Positions 7,701 to 14,930 of a stretch of 16,190 bases of DNA are shown here, in pieces. The notes below the pieces were generated by a model. The model was not told the origin of the DNA. It saw only the letters and a list, made by a program, of their open reading frames with translations, and searched no databases. How positions within the stretch are numbered: position 1 is the first letter of the stretch; the number at the start of each line of letters is the position of its first letter. Source of the DNA: Verrucomicrobiota bacterium (GTDB lineage: Bacteria > Verrucomicrobiota > Verrucomicrobiia > Opitutales > Opitutaceae); assembly GCA_023386835.1 (NCBI GenBank), contig JAEWIY010000120.1, forward strand, positions 1 to 16,190. Direction: 5' to 3'. Position numbers and translations under genes: made by a program.

Positions 7701-7808
7701 GCTCACCGGAGGGTTGGCAAAACCGGTTGCGAGCGGATCGTCGATTGCAGCGATGGCAGCCGAGGCAACGGCAAAGGACGTCAGCAACAAACGGAGAACC
7801 GGTTGCAT
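4794..7808 (-). CDS. GH106 alpha-L-rhamnosidase-like glycoside hydrolase, secreted
   Basis: The 1004-residue protein opens with a signal peptide (MQPVLRLLLTSFAVASAAIAA). The mature N-terminus carries the GH106 hallmark ARPLGWWHWINGNVTKEG at about 37-54 followed by LESFKQKGLGGVQMFDVE. The central TIM-barrel-like domain includes FHVMNTPGWSASGGPWV, GLLFDSFEGGFQNW and YSETQGGPITPMSGN segments. From about 846 a galactose-binding-like beta-sandwich follows (YSGTAVYRTSFSLP ... ARVFVNGREAGVAWRAPFEVDVT). GH106 members cleave alpha-L-rhamnose from plant or microbial glycans. Length is normal and no stop or frameshift is seen. I chose the ATG at 7806-7808 because it places the signal peptide at the N-terminus; the frame extends to 7913 with Arg-rich residues. 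It would act in the periplasm or outside. The neighbouring GH95 remnant suggests a fucose/rhamnose-bearing substrate. Confidence 0.88.
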   Translation of the reverse strand: MQPVLRLLLTSFAVASAAIAAIDDPLATGFANPPVSARPLGWWHWINGNVTKEGIVADLESFKQKGLGGVQMFDVEIYMPPGPVRYGSEAWHDHVQFALRKAAELGLEFHVMNTPGWSASGGPWVTPKLSMKRLVWTETPVKGGGVAEVTLAEPELTPFYNARGVHRDKFYREIAVLAVPATSERIDDLDAKAAWAAKPVLRPTGADVPGIAPKQVIDLTGKMEKTGRLAVNLPPGDWLVLRFGFTSTGKMNHPAVPEGHGLEIDKLDADAVEFQFEQSMGRVIREAGPLAGRTFNGLLFDSFEGGFQNWTATLPEQFLQLKGYELIPWLPVLTGRIVSSRDRSEAMLWDFRHVIEELMAENYYGTMHRLAARHGIAIYSETQGGPITPMSGNRHVDIPMNEFWVPDAAGRASRIKMSTSAASFFGRNVVAAEAFTATPENGKFQNSPATLKRAGDYAFTLGLNRFALHSLTHQPTDAAPGFALGRYGVHFGRLNTWWPYVDAWLAYLGRSQFLLQQGRTVADVCLLVDEDLGYGLSSAIADSLPGYDYEVGYPEYLSGMRVRDGVIEHVSGGRFRLLVTPEKATAKTWVATLQTLRRLRTLVADGARLSGEPPAAPAGLKDLEGRGEFDRLVQEIWGGLDGTSVKSKTVGRGKVFAGLTPREILAMEKIAPDVGGDTALGNVKFIHRTTSDAEIYFVFNNSDRARTLQVDFRQAARKPEIWDPATGIHAAAPVYQRTRSGVALPLTLEPWGSTFVVFREDLPKRWIASTGDGLAAIRPGAMLTTASELELDYSDGTRRRVDLPTLPAAVSVAGPWDVEFIDGRSAPSHATFPQLVSWPDRPEPGIRHYSGTAVYRTSFSLPAGPASGQVALLDLGKVADVARVFVNGREAGVAWRAPFEVDVTPLLRTGTNQLEVRVANRWINRLIGDEATPVPYDYQPPGVSKFTDGRILELPAWLYDRAKRGENPRHSFSVWKHYDTDSPLVPAGLLGPVKLEWRNQIVPE

Positions 7809-7839
7809 ACAAGAGAAAGCGACAGGGTTTGGGTTAGTC

Positions 7840-7854
7840 TCGCGAAGTCCGCGA
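7840..7854. promoter_or_regulatory. Short inverted repeat in the GH106 upstream region
   Basis: TCGCG-aagtc-CGCGA is a perfect 5-bp inverted repeat with a 5-nt spacer, 32 nt before the GH106 start. It could be an operator or a leader hairpin; GC-rich chance occurrence is also possible. No clear promoter boxes were found beside it. Confidence 0.25.
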
Positions 7855-8019
7855 AGGCGACGATCTCGACCGGGGCAATAAGACCTGCCCGCGGCCAGAA
7901 CGAAGCCTCGCACTGGTCATCCGTTGACTGGCTTCTTTCGGCCCCGCGCTCGCGTTGGGATTCGTATTGATCCCCTCGTCCGCGCTGCGTTCAGCCAGTA
8001 TCCAAAAGTTTATTCCACC

Positions 8020-8130
8020 GCGACGCACGCGAAGGTCGCCCGCATGTGGCGCTTCACCCGCAACAATGGCACCACCGAAGACTTTCAGCGCAAGATGAAG
8101 CTTATCCAGCGCCGCGCCTACGGCTATTAA
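8020..8130 (+). pseudogene. ISL3-type transposase remnant (C-terminal part)
   Basis: The plus-strand residues RMWRFTRNNGTTEDFQRKMK followed by LIQRRAYGY resemble the conserved C-terminal end of ISL3-family (IS204/IS1001/IS1165) transposases, normally of the form NGITEGFHRKMKLIQRRAYGFRNFENYRLRV. The stop TAA follows directly after AYGY, where the family would continue with RNF.NYRLRV, so the tail is lost. The residues before about 8020 do not look like the transposase catalytic core, so most of the gene is missing. The retained Glu in TEDF corresponds to the last acidic residue of the DDE triad. I found no terminal inverted repeats around it. It is inactive and shows that an insertion sequence was once here. 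Confidence 0.65.
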
Positions 8131-8466
8131 CGGCTACTTGCCCGAAAGCCAGTACCTCGGTCGTGGTAGCTCACCCACCGTGCGTCGGGGGCTTCCGGAA
8201 TGCGGTAAAAGATCTACACTGATTTCGGCAGAACCCGGCACTGGCTCCGCGCTGAAGACTGCACAGGCTGGCCAACGTGAATGCGTCTGGTGTCGGTGCT
8301 CCTGGTGCTCCTGCTCCGTGCTCGCTGATGCCGCAAGGGGCGACCGAAGGAATCTTCCTCGAAACAGGTAAGTCCGGAAGTTGGGCTGCGGTGTCTGAAC
8401 GTTGCCTAGTGTTCCCGGAGTTTCATCCGGCCAGTTCGCTCTCTGAAATCGCGTAAGCCTCTCAAC
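8131..8466. other. Gene-poor stretch between IS remnant and tRNA
   Basis: About 330 nt with no convincing coding region on either strand. A 77-codon plus-strand frame (8138-8371) is Arg/Cys-rich with no recognisable fold. A short run of repeated gctcctg-type words lies around 8297-8320. It may be the degraded flank of the insertion sequence. Confidence 0.4.
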
Positions 8467-8470
8467 AAGA

Positions 8471-8497
8471 AGGCCCTCCCGAGCAGTGGGAGGGCCT
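8471..8497 (-). terminator. Intrinsic terminator of the initiator tRNA
   Basis: A perfect 10-bp inverted repeat (aggccctccc, 7-nt loop gagcagt, gggagggcct). On the minus strand it is followed by TCTTGTTG, a T-rich tract. It begins 6 nt after the tRNA 3' CCA, so it ends the tRNA transcript. Confidence 0.85.
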
Positions 8498-8502
8498 CAA
8501 AT

Positions 8503-8579
<77 letters not shown>

Positions 8580-8616
8580 ACAGAAGAAGGGATACCGTGT
8601 GAACGGGGCCCGGCAC

Positions 8617-8622
8617 TGTCAA
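8617..8622 (-). promoter_or_regulatory. Perfect -35 box upstream of the tRNA
   Basis: TTGACA on the minus strand, 37 nt upstream of the tRNA 5' end. The matching -10 is unclear: GGTATC or CGGTAT appear only with 19-20 nt spacing. It is plausible as part of the tRNA promoter. Confidence 0.35.
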
Positions 8623-8711
8623 CGGACTTTTTCATAGGAAGCTCGCCGCCGTTGTAGCCAAGCAACTTACGATGGTATGACGACCAAACTAGCCAACTTT
8701 TGCAGTTTGCC

Positions 8712-8734
8712 GCATGTTATTTGCATTATCATGC
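8712..8734. promoter_or_regulatory. Imperfect inverted repeat (possible operator) upstream of the PRC-BON gene
   Basis: GCATGTTA-tttgcat-TATCATGC: seven of eight bases pair across a 7-nt centre, about 160 nt before the PRC-BON start in an AT-richer patch. A second repeat with the same 7-nt spacing, GCATTG-gcacaaa-CAATGC, lies at 8795-8813, and both contain the word ttgcatt. This could be a regulator site pair for the 312-nt gene-free region between the tRNA and the PRC-BON gene (8581-8892). A further small hairpin (TGCTCC/GGAGCA) lies at 8841-8859. Confidence 0.35.
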
Positions 8735-8892
8735 AGGCTGCACCGGGTCATGAGCGCGGTTCGCCCCGCCGCCCCGGACAAGTGCCACCAAATTGCATTG
8801 GCACAAACAATGCGACGTGAAGGGCAGAACCGAAACGGCCTGCTCCTGAGGCGGGAGCACGGGGCCATGTTAACCCTCAACTCACATCATCC

Positions 8893-9738
8893 ATGAAACG
8901 TCGCAATCTCACCACCATCGTCGTCGCCACTTCCTTGATGCTGCCCATGGCGGCTTTCGCGAACGCCGGCGAGGGCCAGAAGCGGGATCAGGAAAAAGCC
9001 AGCCCCTCCCGGGCTGAATGGAAATCGGACAAGGCCCACCTGAAGAGCGCCGCCCACGCTGATTTCCAGCGGGTCGACCGCGAATCGCTTGAGTCTAAAA
9101 TGACCGCTCAGGAACTGATCGGAAAAACAGTGGTGGGCTCAGACGGTCAGCGCCTCGGCGCGATCCACGATATCGGCTTTGCTCACTTCCTTCCGTCGGA
9201 ATTTCAGGGCGACGCCAAGTCCACCACCGCTCAGGACCGCGGACTTAACTTCTACGTCGCAGTCGGTGGCGTGCTCGGCGTCGGGGCCGACATCGTCAGC
9301 GTTCCAGCCGAGCGTTTCGGTTTTGATCAGGAAAACGACCACCTTACGTTGGACGTGACAGAGGATCAGTTCACGGCCATTGCGAAACCTGACACGGCCG
9401 AACGTGAGTTCGCGTCGTCCGCCGCCGGGACCACCTGGACGACCGGTCCGGACGGCACGGCGATGGCGATGAGCGAGGACGGCCTCACTGGCGCGCGCAC
9501 CGACGTGGCCGCCACGTCTGATCACGAAGACGTCGAGCTGATCGAGAAGGCGCTCAAGGCGGATTCTGATCTGAACGAAGTGGCCGACGACATCCGGGTC
9601 ACGCGCAGCGGCGACGCGATCGTCCTGAGCGGCGACGTGCCGTCCGAGTCGCAGAAGCACCGGATCGTTGAACTCGCCCGCAGCCACACGGACCGAGAGG
9701 TCCGCGATCAGATCCGCACTGAAGCGGCCGCTGAATAA
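8893..9738 (+). CDS. Secreted PRC-barrel and BON domain protein
   Basis: The 281-residue protein starts with a signal peptide (MKRRNLTTIVVATSLMLPMAAFA, cleavage after AFA). A charged Lys/Glu/Ser-rich linker follows to about residue 68. A PRC-barrel-like domain covers about 70-165 (ELIGKTVVGSDGQRLGAIHDIGF ... GADIVSVPAERFGF). A second linker leads to a C-terminal BON domain at about 212-277 (LIEKALKADSDLNEVADDIRV ... GDAIVLSGDVPSESQKHRIV). BON domains are known from periplasmic, membrane-associated stress proteins such as OsmY; PRC barrels act as protein-interaction modules. An envelope-stress role is plausible but inferred. The gene stands alone, with a long upstream region containing inverted repeats and a strong terminator 36 nt after its stop. 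Confidence 0.87.
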   Translation: MKRRNLTTIVVATSLMLPMAAFANAGEGQKRDQEKASPSRAEWKSDKAHLKSAAHADFQRVDRESLESKMTAQELIGKTVVGSDGQRLGAIHDIGFAHFLPSEFQGDAKSTTAQDRGLNFYVAVGGVLGVGADIVSVPAERFGFDQENDHLTLDVTEDQFTAIAKPDTAEREFASSAAGTTWTTGPDGTAMAMSEDGLTGARTDVAATSDHEDVELIEKALKADSDLNEVADDIRVTRSGDAIVLSGDVPSESQKHRIVELARSHTDREVRDQIRTEAAAE

Positions 9739-9774
9739 CAGCTAACCGACTCACCGGCCACGGTGGATAGTTTC

Positions 9775-9803
9775 GCCGGCTCCCTCGCGGAGCCGGCGTT
9801 TTT
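9775..9803 (+). terminator. Strong intrinsic terminator after the PRC-BON gene
   Basis: GCCGGCTCC-ctcgc-GGAGCCGGC forms a perfect 9-bp stem with a 5-nt loop, followed by gTTTTT on the plus strand. It separates the PRC-BON gene from the DUF294 gene, so the latter needs its own promoter. Confidence 0.92.
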
Positions 9804-9874
9804 GCGTCCCGACGATAGCACGGTTGGCCGTGATCCCTTGCCTGCGGCCGTCCGACCCGCGTTACTCGCGCTGC

Positions 9875-11839
9875 ATGGCCGCTCCCAACCTCATCCCGGA
9901 TCGTATCGCGGATGCACTGCGCCGCTTTCCGCCGTTCTCGATGCTGCCCGAAGAGGCGGTGGTCGAGTTGGCGCGCGAGGCGGGGGTCCGCGTCTGCGTA
10001 CCGGGTGATCAAGTCTGGCAACCGGGTGATGCCCCAGGTCCGGAGCTGTATTTTTTGGCGCGGGGGCGCGTGGAGTATTTCAGCACGTCGGATGATCGTG
10101 CCACCCTTGTGGACGTCCGCGACGTGGGTGACCTGCTCGGGTTGACCGCGCTGATGCGCAACCAGCGCCTCGATATCGAAGCGCGGGTCGTCGAAGAGAG
10201 CATCCTGTACACCCTCCCGTGGAATCAGCTGCGCAAGCTGCTGGCTGACCACGACGACGCCCGCAATTACGTCAATCGCCACCTCTTCTGGGCGACGCGA
10301 ATCGGAGCGGGGTTTGATCCCAATCTCAGCCCGGAACTGCTCACTGGCGTGGAGGGCACGTCACGCTCGAAAAACCTTCTGCAGACGCATCTCGCCGGCG
10401 GCCGGGTGATTGAGCCCCGTTCGCTGGATCGGCTGCTCACCTGCGCGCCGGACACGACCATCGCGACAGCGGCGCAGCTCATGTCGAACCGGCGCGTGCC
10501 TTCCATCCTCGTCGTCGATCCGGAGCGGCGGCCGCTCGGGATCGTGACCAATAGCGCGATCGTAAAACACGTTGTCGCCGGATCCACCCCGCGCACTGCG
10601 CTGGTGGGAGAAATCATGGCGAGCCCGGTGATCACGGTTTCCAGCCGGTCATCAACGACGGCCGCGATCCTGCTGATGCTGCGGCAACGCATCGGGCAGG
10701 TGTGTATCACCGAGGATGGTACACCGAACACGCCTGCTCTCGACGTCCTGACCAACAAGGACCTGCTCGCGCAGAGCGGCCATCACCCCGCCGGGCTGCT
10801 CCGTGAGTTTCGTCACGCCCGCACGCCTGCGCGGTTGCGGGAATTGTGCGATGAGGTGGAGGAGATTGCCCGCAGCTACCTCGAGGCCGGCGTCTCCGCG
10901 ATCCTGCTCGGGCAGATCTGCGCCGAGCTCTACGACGAGTTGCTGCAGCGGCTGCTGGAGATGGCGACGGACGACTTGACCCACGGCGGCATCAAATTGC
11001 CCGACGTGGCGTGGGCATGGATGTCCGTCGGGAGCGACGGCCGCCGCGAACAGGTGCTGCGAACCGACATGGACAATGCGCTGGTCTTCGCCAGCAGCGG
11101 ACGCGCGGCCGCCGACGAGGCCCATCGCGAACGTTTCCTCCAGCTCGCGCAGCGCGTCGTGGCGTTGCTGGTCGAGTGCGGCTTCGCGCGTTGCCAGGGT
11201 GGCGTGATGGCATCGAACCCGAAGTGGTGCCGGACCGACGCGGAGTGGCGGGCGGAGATCACCGCCATCGGCGAAGCGGGCGATCCGGAGCGGCTCTTCC
11301 GCGGGATCGTGCTCTACGACCTGCGTTACGTCGCCGGCTCGGCTGAGCTCGTCGATCCGCTGCGCGATGCGGTGTTCGACTCCGTGAAGGGCAACGAGTG
11401 GTTGCAGCATCGCCTTGGGGAGCTGGTCGTCGAAACGCCGCCACCGTTGAACTTCTGGGGACGCTTTGTCGTCGAGCGCAAGGGCGACCGGGCGGGCGAG
11501 TTCGACCTGAAGGCCCGCGGGCTCGCCCCCCTGCGCGACGCCGCGCGATTGCTGGCGCTGAAACACGGGTTGACCCGCCACTACTCCACCGGCGGACGCT
11601 GGCAGGACCTCGAGCGGCACGTTCCGCGACTGCAGGAACTCGCCCGACTGGCACGTGAAGGTTACGACGAACTGCTCCGCTTGCGCATTGCGACGGGACT
11701 GCGTCGCGGTGACGCCGGACGGTTCATCGACCCGTCGAGTTTGTCGAAGCTCGAGCGTGCCGGTCTGGCGAACGTGTTTGATGTCGTGCGCATGGTGCAG
11801 GAACACGTGAAACTCGAGTTTCGCTTGGAAAGCCGCTGA
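9875..11839 (+). CDS. cNMP-binding / CBS pair / DUF294 nucleotidyltransferase-like protein
   Basis: The 654-residue protein has four parts. An N-terminal cyclic-nucleotide-binding-like beta-roll spans about 20-115 (PEEAVVELAREAGVRVCVPG ... LYFLARGRVEYF). A CBS-domain pair follows at about 185-300 (RVPSILVVDPERRPLGIVTN; IMASPVITVSSRSS). A DUF294 nucleotidyltransferase domain at about 330-480 has the fingerprint SVGSDGRREQVLRTDMDNAL, with the Gly-Ser and the Asp-x-Asp pair that bind nucleotide and metal in this fold. A helical DUF294_C domain completes it. The architecture is known as a GlnD-like sensor protein, but its target is not established. I chose the ATG at 9875; an in-frame TTG at 9824 lies 20 nt after the terminator. 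It is cytoplasmic and is followed 45 nt later by the exonuclease gene, a pairing known from other bacteria. Confidence 0.9.
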   Translation: MAAPNLIPDRIADALRRFPPFSMLPEEAVVELAREAGVRVCVPGDQVWQPGDAPGPELYFLARGRVEYFSTSDDRATLVDVRDVGDLLGLTALMRNQRLDIEARVVEESILYTLPWNQLRKLLADHDDARNYVNRHLFWATRIGAGFDPNLSPELLTGVEGTSRSKNLLQTHLAGGRVIEPRSLDRLLTCAPDTTIATAAQLMSNRRVPSILVVDPERRPLGIVTNSAIVKHVVAGSTPRTALVGEIMASPVITVSSRSSTTAAILLMLRQRIGQVCITEDGTPNTPALDVLTNKDLLAQSGHHPAGLLREFRHARTPARLRELCDEVEEIARSYLEAGVSAILLGQICAELYDELLQRLLEMATDDLTHGGIKLPDVAWAWMSVGSDGRREQVLRTDMDNALVFASSGRAAADEAHRERFLQLAQRVVALLVECGFARCQGGVMASNPKWCRTDAEWRAEITAIGEAGDPERLFRGIVLYDLRYVAGSAELVDPLRDAVFDSVKGNEWLQHRLGELVVETPPPLNFWGRFVVERKGDRAGEFDLKARGLAPLRDAARLLALKHGLTRHYSTGGRWQDLERHVPRLQELARLAREGYDELLRLRIATGLRRGDAGRFIDPSSLSKLERAGLANVFDVVRMVQEHVKLEFRLESR

Positions 11840-11884
11840 GCCACCCGCTGGCGTATTTGCGGCGCCACTTCATCTTCACCGTCA

Positions 11885-12568
11885 ATGCTGTCCTTCCTTC
11901 GCCGTCCCGCCCGCACTCCGGCTGCCGAAGCATACCGCAAGGGCACGCCGCGGCGGCTGCGCCGCGACCAGCCGCTCGACGAATTGACGATCGTCATTCT
12001 CGATGCCGAAACGACCGGCCTGACGGTCGGTTGGGACCGGCTCCTGGCGGTGGCGCTCGTCGAGGCCCGCGCCGGCCGGCTGCAGCTCAACCGCAGCGCG
12101 AGCTGGTTCGTTCGCCAGGCCGGCGCACCGGTCAACGCCGCGGTCGCGGTTCACGGTATCCTGCCCAACGATACGGCGGAAGGCACGCCCGAGGCGGAGG
12201 TGGTCGAGGCGCTGCTGCCGCGCCTGAGCGGGGCCGTGCTGGTCGGGCATCACATCGGCTTCGATGCCGCGATGCTGGATGATGCGCTGCGCCGGCACGC
12301 ACACGTGCGGTTGCGTAATCCTTTGATCGATACCGCGCGCCTGGCGATGACCGGAATCGATGCGTTCCGCAAGACGGGTTATGTCAACCAGCGCCCGCCC
12401 ACGCTGGAGGAGCTCTGCGCCCATACCGGCCTGCCCGTCATGGCCCGCCACACGGCGGAAGGCGACGCATTCACGACCGCGCAACTCTTCCTGCTGCTCT
12501 GCGCGCGCCTGCGGCGACGCCTCGGGCGCGCCTTGCGCGTGGGTGACCTGCCCGTCACCCGCGCGTGA
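11885..12568 (+). CDS. DnaQ-like 3'-5' exonuclease (DEDDh family)
   Basis: The 227-residue protein has the three exonuclease motifs: ExoI ILDAETTG with D40 and E42, ExoII VGHHIGFDAAMLDDAL with D127, and ExoIII ARHTAEGDAFTTA with H189 and D194. This defines the DEDDh class to which the DNA polymerase III epsilon subunit belongs. A basic N-terminal extension (about 30 residues, Arg-rich) precedes the fold. There is no clamp-binding motif I can be sure of, so it need not be the replicative proofreader. It follows the cNMP/CBS/DUF294 gene by 45 nt on the same strand, suggesting one transcript; in many bacteria such pairs sit beside an SSS-type acetate symporter. The transcript would end at the hairpin at 12579-12603. 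Confidence 0.9.
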   Translation: MLSFLRRPARTPAAEAYRKGTPRRLRRDQPLDELTIVILDAETTGLTVGWDRLLAVALVEARAGRLQLNRSASWFVRQAGAPVNAAVAVHGILPNDTAEGTPEAEVVEALLPRLSGAVLVGHHIGFDAAMLDDALRRHAHVRLRNPLIDTARLAMTGIDAFRKTGYVNQRPPTLEELCAHTGLPVMARHTAEGDAFTTAQLFLLLCARLRRRLGRALRVGDLPVTRA

Positions 12569-12578
12569 GATCGAGACG

Positions 12579-12603
12579 CGAAGCCGCCGCACCCGCGGCT
12601 TCG
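12579..12603. terminator. Hairpin between convergent genes (probable bidirectional terminator)
   Basis: CGAAGCCGC-cgcaccc-GCGGCTTCG is a perfect 9-bp inverted repeat with a 7-nt loop. It lies between the exonuclease stop (12568) and the isomerase stop on the minus strand (12611). T-tracts are weak (gcgcgttt on the plus strand), so efficiency is uncertain. Confidence 0.65.
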
Positions 12604-12610
12604 GCGCGTT

Positions 12611-13477
12611 TCAGAGCTTCAGTCCGCGCAGGTAGGACAGGCTCGGCGGAATATTCGCCTCGGCGTCGACCGTTTCGTCCTCAACGAAGAAGTGCTTCAC
12701 GCCGACGTCGCGCGCGGCCCCGATGATGGCAGGCCAGTCGAGCTGCCCCTGCCCCACCGCCACCTTGTGCTCCGGCGGCGAGCTGCCGATGTTGAGCCCC
12801 GTCGGCAGGCCTTTCGGCATGTCCTTCACGTGCAGCGCCACCCAGCGGCCCTCGTATTTGCGCAGCAACTGCACCGGATCCGCGCCGCCATGGACGACCC
12901 AATACACGTCCATTTCGTAGAACACGGTCTTCGGGTCCGTTGCTTCCACCATCTCCTCAAACAGCGTCTTGCCCGCGGTCTGGCCGGGTCCGAATTCGAA
13001 GCCGTGCGGATGATAACCAAAGCGGATCCCTTCCTTGGCGAACGCCGCACCCCACTTGTTGAAGTTCTTCGCCGCCTCCATCGCGCGCGCATGATCGAAT
13101 TTTTCGCGCTCGGGCAGGATCGGCACGATGACATAGGACGCGCCAAGCGCCTTCACCTCGCTCAACGCGCCGTCAAAGTCCTTCACCAGTCGCTCGTAGC
13201 CCATGTGAGCGCTCACCGCGCGCAGGCCGCGCTTGTCGAGCTCCGCGCGGAATTGCTCGGGTGACATCCGCGCGGTGCCGGCTGTTTCGACTTCGGTGAT
13301 GCCGTACTGCTTCACCAGGTCGAGAGCCTCCGTGGGATTCTTGAGGAACGCGCCACGCAAGCTCCACAACTGGAGACCGATCTGCTCGGTGAAGGAGGAA
13401 CGCGCGTCAGCCGCGTGCAAGAGGGTGCCACCGGCCAGCAGCGCAGCAGCAAGGAGGAAACGGAACGGGGTTTTCAT
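12611..13477 (-). CDS. Predicted exported xylose isomerase-like TIM-barrel protein (sugar phosphate isomerase/epimerase family)
   Basis: The 288-residue protein begins with a signal peptide (MKTPFRFLLAAALLAGGTLL then HAADA), so it is predicted to be periplasmic, unlike classical sugar isomerases. The mature part is a typical family TIM barrel: IGLQLWSLRG at the first strand, EVETAG with a metal-binding-type Glu, VSAHMGYE, a YHPHGFEFGPG strand end, FYEMDVYWVVHGG with Glu and His in metal-ligand positions, ALHVKDM and FFVEDE. Family members of this exported type are common in Verrucomicrobia, Planctomycetes and Bacteroidetes, but substrates are mostly unknown. I chose the ATG at 13475-13477 because the longer frame to 13525 adds residues before the signal peptide. 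It lies 100 nt after the esterase gene on the same strand and probably shares its transcript. Confidence 0.88.
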   Translation of the reverse strand: MKTPFRFLLAAALLAGGTLLHAADARSSFTEQIGLQLWSLRGAFLKNPTEALDLVKQYGITEVETAGTARMSPEQFRAELDKRGLRAVSAHMGYERLVKDFDGALSEVKALGASYVIVPILPEREKFDHARAMEAAKNFNKWGAAFAKEGIRFGYHPHGFEFGPGQTAGKTLFEEMVEATDPKTVFYEMDVYWVVHGGADPVQLLRKYEGRWVALHVKDMPKGLPTGLNIGSSPPEHKVAVGQGQLDWPAIIGAARDVGVKHFFVEDETVDAEANIPPSLSYLRGLKL

Positions 13478-13577
13478 CAGCAATGGGTACCCAGCACCGG
13501 TACGTCCGGGCTGCATCCGGCGCAACCTAAACTCCTGTTCCGCTCCAGGCCGGCGCCGGACGCGGCACGCTCAACGG

Positions 13578-14858
13578 TCAGGGCGTCGCCTGCAGTTCCC
13601 GCAGGCGCTCAGCAACCGCTTGGGCGTCTCGCAGGGCGTGGGCGGGCAAAGGATCCACGCCGGTGAACGTCCGCAGCTGCTTCGCGGTTTCGATCGCGAC
13701 GCCACGCTCGTCCACTTTGCCCTCCGCATCCAGTGGCGCCGGTGCGATGCCGATCACCCGCTCCAGGAACGCGTACGTGGCCGCACGTTTGGACGGGCCA
13801 TAATCGTGTCCTTCGTCCGGCAGGTGCACGTTTTGCACACGATCAGCCGCGCCGAAGTAGCCGTAGATCTGGCGCAGGAACGGAAACTCCATTTGGGGCA
13901 CGTGCTGCGTCCAGTCCTTGCCGTCCGAGATGACGAGTTGCGGCCGCGGCGCGGTCAGCGCCGCCAGCATCGCGTTGCTGGCAAAATGATCCGCGCTGCG
14001 GTGAACCGGCCGCCCACTTTCACAGGGACAGCCGCCAAAAAAATAACCGGAGACCATCACGACCGGCACACTCGCCGCGGGCCGATCATCCAACGCCGCG
14101 AGCAGGAACGCCTGGGTGCCCCCTCCGGACTCGCCGGCCACCGCGATCCGGCGCGGGTCCACGTCCTCCAACGACTCGAGGTAATCCAGCGCGCGGATGG
14201 TATTCCAAACCTGAATCGTCATCGCGACTTCGGAGCGATGCGCCTCCTGCCCCACCTGGGCGATCGAGTCTCCGTATCCAAACATGTCGATCGCGAGAAC
14301 GACGGCGCCCAGGCGCGCCAGCATGGCCGCGCGGGCCTGGCGCGACGCATGGAAGCGACCATGCCGGTCCTCGTCCTCGGGCGAGCGCACGGGCGCGCTG
14401 TGACCGTGGGTGTTCAGCACCGCCGGCCGCGGACCGGTGCCGCCGAGGGGGCGATACAGGTTGCCGGCAACGAAGTAGCCCGGAATCGATTCGAAGGCGA
14501 CGTTCTCGACGGAGTAGCCGTCGTAGTTGCGCCGTGAATGCGCGATCGGGCGCAGGTCCGTTCGGCGCGGCCAGGGCGCCAGGCCCGCGCCCTCCTGCAC
14601 CCGCTGCCGAACGTGTGTCGCGTACGTCGACCAGCTGTGTTGATCGGGAAACTTCTTCAGGGCGGCCTGGAGGACTGCTTCGCCCTGCTCGGGAGTAAGG
14701 TAGTGGCTCTGGCAGAGGGTGGGACCTGACTCGGCGGCCGGCGGCAGGAGTTCGTGCGGAACCCAACCTGCCGCGGAAACAGCTCCAGCAAATCCGAACG
14801 ACGAGAGAACGACGCAGATGAATCGGGGTAAATTCCGGCGCATGCGCGCAGCATTCAT
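13578..14858 (-). CDS. Secreted alpha/beta hydrolase, acetylxylan-esterase-like
   Basis: The 426-residue protein has a short N-terminal signal (CVVLSSFGFAGAVSAAG, cut near residue 29-30) and an alpha/beta hydrolase fold. The nucleophile elbow is AVAGESGGGTQAF with Ser244, the charge-relay acid is probably D312 or D315 in VISDGKDW, and the His is H351 in PDEGHDYG. Other core segments are RPAVLNTHGHSA (oxyanion region) and VVLAIDMFGYGDS. The pattern and length recall putative acetyl xylan esterases and prolyl-oligopeptidase-like hydrolases of polysaccharide degraders; the ester cleaved is not known. An alternative start at 14843 would only shorten the N-terminus by five residues. It is the first gene of a minus-strand pair with the exported isomerase and is divergent from the symporter, with 148 nt between. 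Confidence 0.85.
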   Translation of the reverse strand: MNAARMRRNLPRFICVVLSSFGFAGAVSAAGWVPHELLPPAAESGPTLCQSHYLTPEQGEAVLQAALKKFPDQHSWSTYATHVRQRVQEGAGLAPWPRRTDLRPIAHSRRNYDGYSVENVAFESIPGYFVAGNLYRPLGGTGPRPAVLNTHGHSAPVRSPEDEDRHGRFHASRQARAAMLARLGAVVLAIDMFGYGDSIAQVGQEAHRSEVAMTIQVWNTIRALDYLESLEDVDPRRIAVAGESGGGTQAFLLAALDDRPAASVPVVMVSGYFFGGCPCESGRPVHRSADHFASNAMLAALTAPRPQLVISDGKDWTQHVPQMEFPFLRQIYGYFGAADRVQNVHLPDEGHDYGPSKRAATYAFLERVIGIAPAPLDAEGKVDERGVAIETAKQLRTFTGVDPLPAHALRDAQAVAERLRELQATP

Positions 14859-14930
14859 GATCGCGGCGTCGGCGCGAGGGCCTTTTCAACCGGAGCGTCA
14901 ACCGGGCCGTCGGACTCGCCTCGCAAGCGT

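Noticed and set aside
8138..8371. 77-codon plus-strand open frame after the IS remnant
   Set aside because: Cys/Arg-rich with no recognisable motif or ribosome binding site.
10652..11806. 384-codon minus-strand open frame
   Set aside because: Shadow of the DUF294 gene, whose nucleotidyltransferase fingerprint lies on the plus strand.
13233..14537. 434-codon plus-strand open frame
   Set aside because: Antisense to the esterase and exported isomerase; long open frames on the opposite strand are expected at this GC content.
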